A stretch of DNA of 31,434 nt from CBDUXP01 sp965371225 [NCBI: uncultured bacterium] (GCA_965371225.1 CBDUXP010000046.1:1-31434), one strand, 5' to 3'. Positions 6,948 through 14,462 are shown, counted from the stretch's first letter. Notes: a model not told the origin generated them from the sequence alone. Numbers and translations are program-made.

Positions 6948-7233
6948 ACTGGACTTCAGCTTCAGCGACTACGTGATCCCGGAAGTACGGACTGAGCGAC
7001 CCGGGGGTGTGCAGGTCTACCTTCCGGCCCAGCAACGTCCCCAACTCCGCTTCCATTGCGAAGAAGGCCAAGCCGGGGATATGCCCGGGGGCGAACTCCA
7101 CCAGCACGTCCACATCGCTGTCCGCATCGAAGTCCTCGCGCAGCACCGACCCGAAGAACGCCAATTTGTCGATGTGATGTTGGCGGCAGAACGCGGTGAG
7201 ACGCTCCTGCTCGATTACAATGTGCAGACCCAT
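6934..7233 (-). CDS. mntA: MntA-like minimal nucleotidyltransferase antitoxin
   Basis: A 99-residue MNT-type nucleotidyltransferase. The diagnostic motif is G28-S29 followed by D40-x-D42 (SDVDVLVEF), and the C-terminal GRKVDLHTP strand supplies the third acidic position, Asp73 by my count. In HepT-MntA modules this protein blocks the HEPN toxin by adding AMP groups to a Tyr next to its active site. Here the cognate toxin is truncated, so MntA is an orphan; it is intact by all visible motifs. The stop overlaps the hepT ATG region. Start ATG at 7233 without strong Shine-Dalgarno. It might act on the neighbouring AbiV-like HEPN protein, but that is speculation. Confidence 0.88.
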   Translation of the reverse strand: MGLHIVIEQERLTAFCRQHHIDKLAFFGSVLREDFDADSDVDVLVEFAPGHIPGLAFFAMEAELGTLLGRKVDLHTPGSLSPYFRDHVVAEAEVQYAAA

Positions 7234-7271
7234 GGCAGACCGTCCTGATTTCGGAGCCCCTGGCTACAGAG

Positions 7272-7283
7272 CATGATACCGAA
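7272..7283 (+). repeat. 12-bp direct repeat, right copy
   Basis: Second copy of CATGATACCGAA (see 5830-5841), about 40 bp upstream of the mntA start. Flanking bases differ between the copies, so the identity is limited to 12 bp. Confidence 0.45.
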
Positions 7284-7320
7284 CCACGCGGTCTTGCGTC
7301 AGCTATGAGCGGATGAAGAG

Positions 7321-7427
7321 GGACACAGACGAACCATCAAGACACCAAGGCCACCAAGGCGGATTGCGCGTGGAGCCCCCCTGGGATCAGCCGTGCAGTT
7401 CTTGGTGTCTTGGTGGTTCTGTGTTCC
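7321..7427. repeat. Long imperfect inverted repeat, REP-like, possible terminator of the FecR gene
   Basis: Left arm 7321-7349 (contains ATCAAGACACCAAG) pairs with right arm 7401-7427 (contains CTTGGTGTCTTGGTGG), about 25 of 27 positions after a 2-base bulge, with a 51-nt spacer. The CACCAAG unit is repeated twice in tandem on the left (7343-7349, 7352-7358). The right arm begins 2 bp beyond the fecR-like stop codon, so the transcript would end in a large hairpin. CACCAAGACACCAAG-type repeats are scattered in many bacterial genomes; dispersed copies elsewhere would confirm a repeat family. Confidence 0.6.
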
Positions 7428-7429
7428 GC

Positions 7430-8392
7430 TTACCGCCGGACTCTGCGGATGATGACCACGCCGAGGACGATGACGATGAGGCCGATGCCGCCGCCGGCGA
7501 TCAGGTACCCCTGCTGCAGGGTGATCCCGAACCGCGCGAGCAGCGGGCCCAGCCGGTTCTCCAGTTCCATCTCCGCCCGCAGGCGCTGGAACTGGCCGCT
7601 GTAGCCGTCCCACTGCGACGTGTACTCCGCCTCGATGTCGGCGGTTTCCGCGGTGCCGGTCACGGCCAAACTGGCTTGCTGGTTGGCGCCGACCCGGACC
7701 TCGTCGCCCCCCTCCCGCTTCTGCACCACCTGCACGCTGCCTTCGATGGTGGCGATGGTGGTCTCATCGGTCTCGGCACTCGCCAACACGGTGTAGACCG
7801 TACCGCGCACGCCGCACGACGCCTGCGGGGTTTCCACCGTGTACCGCGAGCGGGCGGACGGCAGGGTGCCCACGTCGTTCCACAGCTGGCCCGATTCCAG
7901 GGCCAGGCGCACGCGCACCTCGCCCGCACTGTTCCGGCGCACCTCGCCGATGGTCATGGTGCTGTTCGCCTCGACGGCCAGCACGCCCTGGCCGGCCACC
8001 GTCGCGATGACCTTGCTCGCGTCACCCGTGCGCATGGTGTCGCCCGGCCGGAGCTTGGTGCCGACGGTGAGTTCATTCCACCGCTCCATATCGTCCCACT
8101 GCTTGCGGTGGTACTCCGCGGTGCCGATGATTTCTTCGATCTTCGCGGAGCTGTTGGGGAAGTCCGAATAGAAGGCCGCCTTGATGCGGTCCCTGCTGAA
8201 GTACATGATGCCCCGCGAGGTGTGCAGGATGACCATGCCATCGTCGTCACTGATGACATCGCCTTCGAACTGCGCGTCGGAATCGGTGACGATCATGTCC
8301 GCCCACAGGGCCGGCCACAGCGTAGCCGTCGCCCCAATGAGGACGGCCACACCCAGGGCCAGTGTCCAGCGGTACGATTTGCTGCGATCCAT
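7430..8392 (-). CDS. FecR-domain protein with N- and C-terminal membrane segments
   Basis: A 320-residue envelope protein. After a hydrophobic N-terminal signal-type segment (LALGVAVLIGATATLWPALWA) comes a stretch about responses to a small motif (ISDDDGMVILHTSRGI, repeated-strand SMN-like beta hairpins), then the FecR domain (LRPGDTMRTGDASKVIATV, ANSTMTIGEV, YTVETPQASCGVRGTVYTV), and near the end a membrane helix (GYLIAGGGIGLIVIVLGVVII) with a basic tail. FecR domains occur in envelope-sensing and polymer-binding proteins; no sigma factor or TonB receptor gene is adjacent, so a FecR-FecI role is not supported. Two consecutive ATGs exist (8395, 8392); AAGGAG at 8399-8404 fits 8392 better. It follows the kinase gene by 10 nt. 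Confidence 0.88.
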   Translation of the reverse strand: MDRSKSYRWTLALGVAVLIGATATLWPALWADMIVTDSDAQFEGDVISDDDGMVILHTSRGIMYFSRDRIKAAFYSDFPNSSAKIEEIIGTAEYHRKQWDDMERWNELTVGTKLRPGDTMRTGDASKVIATVAGQGVLAVEANSTMTIGEVRRNSAGEVRVRLALESGQLWNDVGTLPSARSRYTVETPQASCGVRGTVYTVLASAETDETTIATIEGSVQVVQKREGGDEVRVGANQQASLAVTGTAETADIEAEYTSQWDGYSGQFQRLRAEMELENRLGPLLARFGITLQQGYLIAGGGIGLIVIVLGVVIIRRVRR

Positions 8393-8402
8393 CATGTGCT
8401 CC

Positions 8403-9383
8403 TTACCCCGGATGCGTGGCTTGCGCCCGCGCAATTTCTGCCGTTCCCCACCGCACCCCGGCCGCCGCCCACGCGAGCTTGGCCGCCCCGCCCACAGGCG
8501 GCAACGCGGCCGGCACCACCCGAGCCTGGGGTACGCGGGCCGCCAGCGCCCGTTCAAAAGCGTCCATGACTGTGCGGCCGGCCCGGAAGAGGGAGCCGCC
8601 CGTGGCCACCGGCGCGGCATCCTCCGTGAGACCCAGCCGATGCAGAACCGCGGTCACCGTTTCGGCCAACGCCTCGCCGGCATCGGCGAGCACGCGGCCC
8701 GCCACCACGTCTCCCGCGTCCGCAGCCGCCGCCACGTCCTTCGCGAGGGACGCGACCCGTTCACGCCGATCGGGCGAGGCGTACAGCGCATAGCTGCCGG
8801 CGCGCAACGTGTCCGCCCCGAGCGCCGCCGCCAACCGCGCCCCCAGCAGCGTGTCCTCGCCAACTCCATCATCTGCGCGGGCCGCCGCGCGCAACGCGGC
8901 ACGCCCCACGCTGTACGCGCTGCCGCAATCCCCCAGCACGGGGCCCCAGCCGTCCACCTGCACGGACACGCCGGCCGCATTCTGTCCGTAGGCTACCGCG
9001 CCCGTGCCGGCAAGGATGACTGCACCGATGCCCTCGGGCAGTGCCCCGTGAAACGCCACGACCATGTCCCCCACGGCTGCGCGATATCTTGCGGTGGGGA
9101 CGAGCGTCTCCAGCAGGCGCTCGATGGGCCCCCGTGTCTCGCCCGACGTTTCGATTCCCGCGCCGCCGGCCACGGCGGTGGCTACATCCGCGGACCCGCA
9201 CTGCACCTGTGCGCGGGCGGCGTCGATGGCCGCGCAGAACGACGCGCGCACCGTATCCCAGTCACTGAGGATGTGATTGCCAGGGCCGCCGCGCCCGGTG
9301 CCGGCGACGGTGCCGTCGCGCGCCACGAGCCAGCACCGCGTTGCGGTACCGCCTGCATCGAGCGCTAGTGCGTAGGTAGCCAT
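8403..9383 (-). CDS. BadF/BcrA-type ATPase, likely N-acetylglucosamine/N-acetylmuramate kinase
   Basis: A 326-residue kinase of the ASKHA fold. Visible motifs: phosphate-1 loop LALDAGGTATRCWLV (residues 6-20), GGPGNHILSDW typical of GlcNAc kinases of this family, adenosine-side GTGAVAYG, and WGPVLGDCGSAYSVGRAAL with the usual GDEGSG-like sugar loop changed to GDCGSAY. It would phosphorylate GlcNAc (or MurNAc) at C6, supplying NagA. Start ATG at 9383 (MATYALALDAGG) is favoured over upstream in-frame codons because the fold begins at once. A promoter and a hairpin lie in front. It forms a transcription unit with the FecR-domain gene. Confidence 0.88.
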   Translation of the reverse strand: MATYALALDAGGTATRCWLVARDGTVAGTGRGGPGNHILSDWDTVRASFCAAIDAARAQVQCGSADVATAVAGGAGIETSGETRGPIERLLETLVPTARYRAAVGDMVVAFHGALPEGIGAVILAGTGAVAYGQNAAGVSVQVDGWGPVLGDCGSAYSVGRAALRAAARADDGVGEDTLLGARLAAALGADTLRAGSYALYASPDRRERVASLAKDVAAAADAGDVVAGRVLADAGEALAETVTAVLHRLGLTEDAAPVATGGSLFRAGRTVMDAFERALAARVPQARVVPAALPPVGGAAKLAWAAAGVRWGTAEIARAQATHPG

Positions 9384-9407
9384 TCCGCGTGAGTCGCCGA
9401 CCGTCCC

Positions 9408-9425
9408 AACCGGCCGCAGCCGGTT
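9408..9425 (-). promoter_or_regulatory. Stem-loop in the kinase mRNA leader
   Basis: AACCGGC (9408-9414), 4-nt loop, GCCGGTT (9419-9425): a perfect 7-bp stem between the predicted transcription start (about 9429) and the ATG at 9383. It could affect mRNA stability or bind a repressor. Confidence 0.35.
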
Positions 9426-9435
9426 CCCCACATTT

Positions 9436-9464
9436 AGTATAGGTGAGCCCCCGGCGCGGCACAA
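9436..9464 (-). promoter_or_regulatory. Promoter for the kinase-FecR unit
   Basis: On the minus strand: TTGTGC (9464-9459), 17-nt spacer, TATACT (9441-9436). The -10 box matches five of six consensus bases. The expected start near 9429 leaves a leader of about 46 nt. Confidence 0.5.
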
Positions 9465-9557
9465 TGTGACCGTGCGGATGCACGATACAAACGCCGTATG
9501 GCCACCGTTTCCGGTCCGTCGTCACGCGCGTGGGTGATACACTTGGCGCGGACACGC

Positions 9558-10259
9558 ATGGGGGAATTCGCGCAGCAGATGGGCCACGCCGTCGATCCCA
9601 ATCGGACGCAACGGGCGTACTGGCAGGACCGCCACCACGCCCGCGGCTATGCCCATCCCGCCGTCAAGGTGTTCGCCCAGCAGCGGATCGCCTATCTGCG
9701 GCAGCACCTGCCCTGGGCCGATATTCACACGGCGGTGGACGTGGGATGCGGCGACGGGTTCGTCGGCTACTACGCCGCGCAGGCACTGCCGCGGTTGTAC
9801 GCGGGGGACCGGTCCCGGGGCATGCTCGCCCACCATCCGCTTGCGGGGCGGCTGACGCAGTTCGATGCGCTGGCGCTCCCGTTTGCCGCGGGCACGTTCG
9901 ATCTGGCGTTCGCTTGCGAGCTGCTGCACCACATCGCCGATCCGCGTGACGTGGTGCGCGAGCTGGCGCGCGTGTCGTCGCGCTACGTGGTCCTGTTCGA
10001 ACCCAATCGGAATCATCCGCTGCAGTTCCTGCTGGCGCTGCTCAAACCCTCCGAGCGCTGGACGCTGCGCTTCTCGTTGGCGTACATGACCGAGGTAGCC
10101 GCGGCGGCGGACTTGGAGGTGGTCCGGGCGGACGTGGTGGGGTGGATCTTTCCCAAACGCGTGCCCGCCGTCCTCCTGCCCCTCCTGGAGCGCCTGCCCT
10201 TCCGCTGTCCCCCGTTCGGTATTACGAACGTGCTCATCTGCCGGAAGACCGGCACGTAA
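9558..10259 (+). CDS. Class I SAM-dependent methyltransferase
   Basis: A 233-residue Rossmann-type methyltransferase. The SAM-binding motif I is AVDVGCGDGFVGYYAA, followed by motif II-like LYAGDRSRGML, a post-II acidic position and the LPFAAGTFDLAFACELLHHI motif of the UbiE/UbiG-like group. After a VVLFEPNRNHPLQ segment the C-terminal part is hydrophobic (FLLALLKP, VLLPLLERLP), suggesting membrane association or a lipid-linked substrate. The frame is open to an ATG at 9498; neither start has a clear Shine-Dalgarno, and I prefer 9558 (MGEFAQQMG). It is followed after 12 nt by a GT2 gene in the same direction, so it probably methylates a glycan or lipid-linked intermediate. Substrate not determinable. 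Confidence 0.85.
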   Translation: MGEFAQQMGHAVDPNRTQRAYWQDRHHARGYAHPAVKVFAQQRIAYLRQHLPWADIHTAVDVGCGDGFVGYYAAQALPRLYAGDRSRGMLAHHPLAGRLTQFDALALPFAAGTFDLAFACELLHHIADPRDVVRELARVSSRYVVLFEPNRNHPLQFLLALLKPSERWTLRFSLAYMTEVAAAADLEVVRADVVGWIFPKRVPAVLLPLLERLPFRCPPFGITNVLICRKTGT

Positions 10260-10271
10260 CGGCGTGGCCCC

Positions 10272-11000
10272 ATGAGCGCACCGGCGAAGGTGCTCGTCGC
10301 GATTCCCATGTACAACGAAGCGGCCACCATCGCGGAGGTGATCGCCAGCGTGCGCACGCACGTGCCGGCGGCGACGATCCTGGTGGTGTCGGACGGGTGT
10401 TCGGACGGCGGCCCCGCCGTGGTGGACGGGCTGGGGGTGCGGCAAATCCGGCTGCCCTGCAATCTGGGCTATACGCGCGCGCTGCAGACGGCCATGCGCT
10501 ATGCCATTCGCGAAGGGGTCGACCGGCTGGTCACGTTCGATGCCGACGGGCAGCACGACGCAAGCGAAATTCCCCGCCTGCTGGAGGCGCTGGACGGCGG
10601 GGACGCCGACGTGATTATCGGCTCGCGTTTTGCCGAGGCGGGCGGTCCCTCCGCCGCGTCCGTGGGGCGCGGTTTGGGGATCGCGGCGTTCGCGCGGCTG
10701 ACCTCCCTGATCCTGGGCACGCGCATCACGGATACCACGTCCGGGTTCCGCGCCTATCGCGGTGCCACGCTGCCGCGCCTGCTGTCGGACCACTTCGTCG
10801 ATATGCACGCGGAGGTGTTGATCTACCTGGGCAAGTTGGGACAGCGGATCGTGGAGGTGCCCGTGCGCATGCACGACCGGACCGCCGGGCAGTCCATGTA
10901 TTCCTGGACCTCGTTCTTCTGGTACCCGCTGGAGACCGGCCTGCTCATCTGCATCACGCTCATCCAGGCGTGGCGGGCGCGGCGCGCGGAAGCCCCATGA
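10272..11000 (+). CDS. Family 2 glycosyltransferase (dolichyl/polyprenyl-phosphate mannose synthase-like)
   Basis: A 242-residue GT-A fold enzyme. It begins with VLVAIPMYNEAATI, has VVSDGCSDG for the nucleotide, and a metal-binding FDADGQHD (Asp90-x-Asp92), then DVIIGSRF and TDTTSGFRAYRG, typical of DPM1/GtrB-like enzymes that move a sugar from a nucleotide donor to polyprenyl phosphate. The C-terminus (FFWYPLETGLLICITLIQAW) has one hydrophobic segment rather than the two membrane helices of GtrB. The stop TGA overlaps the next gene's ATG (ATGA). With the downstream DUF2304 and GT39-like genes it makes a canonical polyprenyl-sugar donor pathway. Confidence 0.93.
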   Translation: MSAPAKVLVAIPMYNEAATIAEVIASVRTHVPAATILVVSDGCSDGGPAVVDGLGVRQIRLPCNLGYTRALQTAMRYAIREGVDRLVTFDADGQHDASEIPRLLEALDGGDADVIIGSRFAEAGGPSAASVGRGLGIAAFARLTSLILGTRITDTTSGFRAYRGATLPRLLSDHFVDMHAEVLIYLGKLGQRIVEVPVRMHDRTAGQSMYSWTSFFWYPLETGLLICITLIQAWRARRAEAP

Positions 11001-11353
11001 CCCTGCACGGCGTGGGCGCGGTGGTGGTGGTGTGCGCCCTGCTCGCGGCGTGGGTCGTGTTGCTGATCGCCCGCGGCCGTTTGTACGTGGGCTACGGCGT
11101 CGTGTGGCTGACGGTGCTGGGCGGCGCGGTTCTCATCGTGGCCTTCCCGCCGCTCACCCGCCTGGTGACCGCCCTGAGCGGTGCGGCGAATCCGGCCTCC
11201 GGGCTCGCGCTATTCGCGTTCGTCTTCATCGCGCTCGTGCTCATCTACTACTCGGTCCAGCTCAGCATTCTGTCCACGCGGGTGAACCGGGTCGCGCAGG
11301 AATTGGGCACGCTGCTGATGGACCTCCGTGAGTCGCGCGCTGACGACGACTGA
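10997..11353 (+). CDS. DUF2304-type small membrane protein
   Basis: A 118-residue protein with three membrane helices (about 4-25, 34-52, 67-90) and a short charged C-terminal tail (LSTRVNRVAQELGTLLMDL). This matches DUF2304, a family often found directly after polyprenyl-phosphate GT2 genes and thought to help anchor or assist the transferase. The ATG overlaps the GT2 stop by 4 nt, and the GTG of the next gene begins 26 nt before this stop, so all three are coupled. It may supply the membrane anchor the GT2 lacks; that is inference. Confidence 0.88.
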   Translation: MTLHGVGAVVVVCALLAAWVVLLIARGRLYVGYGVVWLTVLGGAVLIVAFPPLTRLVTALSGAANPASGLALFAFVFIALVLIYYSVQLSILSTRVNRVAQELGTLLMDLRESRADDD

Positions 11354-13283
11354 AGCCCCCGCCGCGCCGCGGGCGTGGGAGGGGGTGGTGCTCGCCCTGT
11401 TGGGCGGCGCCGCGTGGTGGGGCAGCCACCCGTATGCCCCCTTCGGCGAGGCGGCGGGCACCGTGCGCCTGTTCGAACTCATTCCGGCGCACGGGTTCGC
11501 CAGCCAGGGGGCGGCGGTGCTCCTCCTGGCCTTCGCCACCTGGCGCGTTGGCGTGCACTACCGGTCGCGCCTCGCGGCGTGGCGGCGGGCGCGGGGCCGC
11601 GCGCTCCGGGGCGATGTGGTCGCAGCCGCCTGCGTGTTTGCCACGCTGGGCTTCTTTCCCCGCGGCCGCGCGGGCCGGACGCTGGTCTTGGACGGGCTCG
11701 CGGCCTTCCCCAACGACCTCATCACCTGGATCGGTGCGGGCGGCCTCCTGGCCGGCGCCGCGATCCTGGTGCTGCGGCTGGCACCCCGTTTAGTGGACCG
11801 GGCCATCGACGTGTGGGAGGCGCTGCTCGTCCTGCCCCCGCGGCGATTCATCCTGTTCGTGGGCGGGGTGGCGCTGCTCAGTAGTGCGGCCGTGGCGCTC
11901 GGCCAGTTCAATGGGCTCCCCGTGGCGACGGACGGGGTGAACTACCGCTTTCAGGCCAACATCTACGCCCACGGGCACCTGACGTTGCCGCCGCCACCGG
12001 TACCTGAGCGGTTCACGTACGTCAGCACCATCGTCGAGCCCCGCTGGCGGTCCATCGTGACGCCGGGCTGGCCCGTGTTGCTGGCGGCCGGATTGGCCGT
12101 GGGGCTGCCGTGGCTGATGAATCCTCTCTGCCATGCGGGCAGCGTGATGTTGTTGTGCGGCATCGGCGCGCGCTGGTGGGGAGACCGGGCGGGGCGGGTG
12201 GCGGCGCTGCTCGGGTGCGCGTCGCCGTTCCTGCTGCTGCCGGCCGGCTCGCACATGGCGCACACGTCCACTTTGTTCGGGCTGCTGCTGTTCCTGTACT
12301 GCTGGCAACGCATGGCCGACGCCAGTGACGCCCGTTGGGGCTGGGCCGCGGGATTGGCGCTGGGCTGGGCGGCGACGGTGCGGCCGCTGGACGCCGCGGC
12401 GATGGCGGTGCCGTGGGGAGTGTGGACCCTGTGGCGGTGCGGCCGCGGGCAGTTGAGCGTCGGCGCGCTGGCCGCGCTGGGCGCGGGCGTGGCGCTCCCG
12501 TTGCTGGGCTTGGGATGGTACAACGCCGTCCTGAACGGCAGCCCCACCACCTTCGGCTACACCGTGTACTACGGAGACGCGGTCAAGCTGGGATTCGGCG
12601 AGGCGCCGGACCTGCCGTTTACGCGGGATCCCCACACACCCGCGCGCGGCATCATGAATACGAACAACCAATTGAACGCCCTGAACAAGGTCCTGCTCGG
12701 GTGGCCCATTCCGGCCTTGGCGCTCGTGGTGCCCGCGCTCCGGGCCGCGGGCCGCACAGCGCACGACCGCGCGTGCGCCCTGGGCGCCGGCCTCGTGATG
12801 CTCGCGTACTTCTTCATCATCCACGCGGACTTCATGTACGGCGCACGCTATTACCACGCGGCGGCCGGGCTCCTGCTCTTGCTGGTGGCCCGCGGCGCGG
12901 TGGCCGGTGCGCGCGCGGCGGGACCGCGCCTGACCGCCGCGGGGGTGTTGGGCTGCCTCGCGTTCGCCGGTCTCGGCTTCTTTCCCCCGGTGCTGCGGTT
13001 CTACCGGCCGGACGCGCCGGTGTTCCAGGGGGTGCAGACCCGCCTGCACGAGGCCCTGGCGGAGGCGCGGCTGACGCGCGCGGTGGTGCTGGTGGAGGCG
13101 GGCACGTCGCTGGGGTACGGAAGCGCCGTGTGGCGCAACGGGGCGGGCGCAGCCGGCGCGGTGGTCTTTGCGAAGGACGACGGCAAGGGAACCCCGGGGC
13201 TCCGGGCGGCGTTTCCGGATCGTCCCTTCTATCGGTTCGCGCCCGGTCCCGGCCCGGCCCGCCTCGTGCGGCTACCCGATTAG
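11328..13283 (+). CDS. GT39-like polytopic glycosyltransferase
   Basis: A 651-residue integral membrane protein with about a dozen hydrophobic segments. The block DGVNYRFQANIYAHGHL followed by W-R-S-I-V-TPGWPVLLAAGLAVG is characteristic of bacterial GT39/ArnT-like enzymes that transfer sugars from polyprenyl-phosphate donors in the periplasm, with the acidic Asp in the first loop as likely catalytic base. The periplasmic tail (residues about 570-651) is soluble. The start is GTG at 11328, inside the DUF2304 gene. The acceptor (lipid or protein) is unknown. The stop overlaps the converging kinase gene's stop by 4 bp at 13280-13283, leaving no room for a separate terminator. Confidence 0.9.
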   Translation: MSRALTTTEAPAAPRAWEGVVLALLGGAAWWGSHPYAPFGEAAGTVRLFELIPAHGFASQGAAVLLLAFATWRVGVHYRSRLAAWRRARGRALRGDVVAAACVFATLGFFPRGRAGRTLVLDGLAAFPNDLITWIGAGGLLAGAAILVLRLAPRLVDRAIDVWEALLVLPPRRFILFVGGVALLSSAAVALGQFNGLPVATDGVNYRFQANIYAHGHLTLPPPPVPERFTYVSTIVEPRWRSIVTPGWPVLLAAGLAVGLPWLMNPLCHAGSVMLLCGIGARWWGDRAGRVAALLGCASPFLLLPAGSHMAHTSTLFGLLLFLYCWQRMADASDARWGWAAGLALGWAATVRPLDAAAMAVPWGVWTLWRCGRGQLSVGALAALGAGVALPLLGLGWYNAVLNGSPTTFGYTVYYGDAVKLGFGEAPDLPFTRDPHTPARGIMNTNNQLNALNKVLLGWPIPALALVVPALRAAGRTAHDRACALGAGLVMLAYFFIIHADFMYGARYYHAAAGLLLLLVARGAVAGARAAGPRLTAAGVLGCLAFAGLGFFPPVLRFYRPDAPVFQGVQTRLHEALAEARLTRAVVLVEAGTSLGYGSAVWRNGAGAAGAVVFAKDDGKGTPGLRAAFPDRPFYRFAPGPGPARLVRLPD

Positions 13284-14155
13284 AAGCGCATCCGCCGAAA
13301 CCGGTTGAAGTCCAGCACCATTTCCGGGACGGATTGGTAGCGCTTGCTGGGCTGCTTCTGCATGGCGCGCAGGATGATGGCGTCGATCTGTGGCGGGACG
13401 TGCTTCTTTCTTTCGGATGGCGGAATGAACTGCTGGCGCATATCGCAGATTTCCTTCTGCAGCTCCGCCTGGTTTCGGGACCGGTAGGGCGGGCGCCCGG
13501 TGATCAATTCGTACAGGGAGACCCCGAACGAGTAGATGTCGGAGCGCTGGTCCACCTGCTTCTTCCGCAATTGTTCGGGCGCCATGTACTTGGGCGTCCC
13601 CCGCATGCGGCTGGTCTTCCGCTGGAAAATGCTCCAGCCCGTCTGCACGACGGACAGGCCGAAGTCGGCCACCTTGATCACGTCCTTCGAGATGAGGATG
13701 TTCCCGGGCTTGAAATCCCCGTGGATGATGCCGCGCTGGTGGATGAAGCTGAGGCCCTTGCAAATCTCCAGGCAGAGATCGACGGCCTGGAAGATGCTCA
13801 GGTCCTGCTGGGCGATGTGCTGGACCATGGTCCACCCGTCCACCAGTTCCATGACGAGGTAGCCCTCGCGGACCTTGGTTTCGGGGTTCACCCGCTCGAT
13901 GAGCTTGTGGAACGTGATGATGTTGGGGTGCTTGAGTTCCAAGGCGATTTGAAACTCATGGTGGAGGTAGTTCGCCTTGCGCTTGTCCATGAGGAAATCC
14001 TGCGGCAGCACCTTCACGGCTACCAGCCGGTCGTTTTCCTCATCGAGGGCCTTATAGACGATACCCATGCCGCCGCGGCCCAATTCCTGCATGATCCGAT
14101 AGGGCCCAATGCGGCGCTGTACCGTGGATTTAGCACCGCGTTTACGCGCGCCCAT
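13280..14155 (-). CDS. Hanks-type serine/threonine protein kinase, soluble
   Basis: A 291-residue stand-alone kinase domain. Visible: Gly-rich loop GRGGMG (27-32 region), Lys48 in AVKVL, Glu67, catalytic loop HGDFKPGN (His145, Asp147, Asn152), DFG at 164-166 and APE at 192-194, then DIYSFGVSLYELITGRPPY. All catalytic residues are present, but the loop is HGD rather than HRD, so it is a non-RD kinase that may not need activation-loop phosphorylation. There is no membrane helix, PASTA or TPR extension, unlike many bacterial kinases. Promoter at 14188-14217. It is a monocistronic gene; substrates unknown. Confidence 0.95.
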   Translation of the reverse strand: MGARKRGAKSTVQRRIGPYRIMQELGRGGMGIVYKALDEENDRLVAVKVLPQDFLMDKRKANYLHHEFQIALELKHPNIITFHKLIERVNPETKVREGYLVMELVDGWTMVQHIAQQDLSIFQAVDLCLEICKGLSFIHQRGIIHGDFKPGNILISKDVIKVADFGLSVVQTGWSIFQRKTSRMRGTPKYMAPEQLRKKQVDQRSDIYSFGVSLYELITGRPPYRSRNQAELQKEICDMRQQFIPPSERKKHVPPQIDAIILRAMQKQPSKRYQSVPEMVLDFNRFRRMRF

Positions 14156-14187
14156 CGGTCGCTCCGTCGTATTGCATCGTCCACTTC

Positions 14188-14217
14188 ATGGTAATAAGGG
14201 GACGTACACCCAGTCAA
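14188..14217 (-). promoter_or_regulatory. Promoter for the Ser/Thr kinase gene
   Basis: Minus strand: TTGACT (14217-14212), 18-nt spacer, TACCAT (14193-14188). The start would be near 14181, giving a 26-nt leader to the ATG at 14155. Confidence 0.4.
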
Positions 14218-14462
14218 TTTGGCGACCGCCCGCGCGCCGGGCGATGGCCCGCGCACCACACGGTGGCGCCCCGCGGGCCGCGTTGCCTGGGTCACGCACT
14301 TCTCGCAAGTCCGCGCGAGGCCAGGGGCGGGGGGCCTGCCCGATCCCGACCCCGGCATCTCTGCACACCGTTTGGCTGGTAGGCGGGGCCGCCAAAAATT
14401 GTCCATTTCGTAAGGTCACGATCACCAAATTGTGTCACCTGTTTGCGGTGCATCCCTCATCA

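Noticed and set aside
7313-8569. 418-codon plus-strand frame opposite the FecR-domain gene
   Set aside because: Mirrors FecR codons and shows no domain; composition biased to Gly, Asp, Arg, His.
12335-14194. 619-codon plus-strand frame spanning the GT39-like gene end and the kinase
   Set aside because: It is an off-frame reading of the GT39 gene continuing as antisense of the Ser/Thr kinase; both true genes have motifs.
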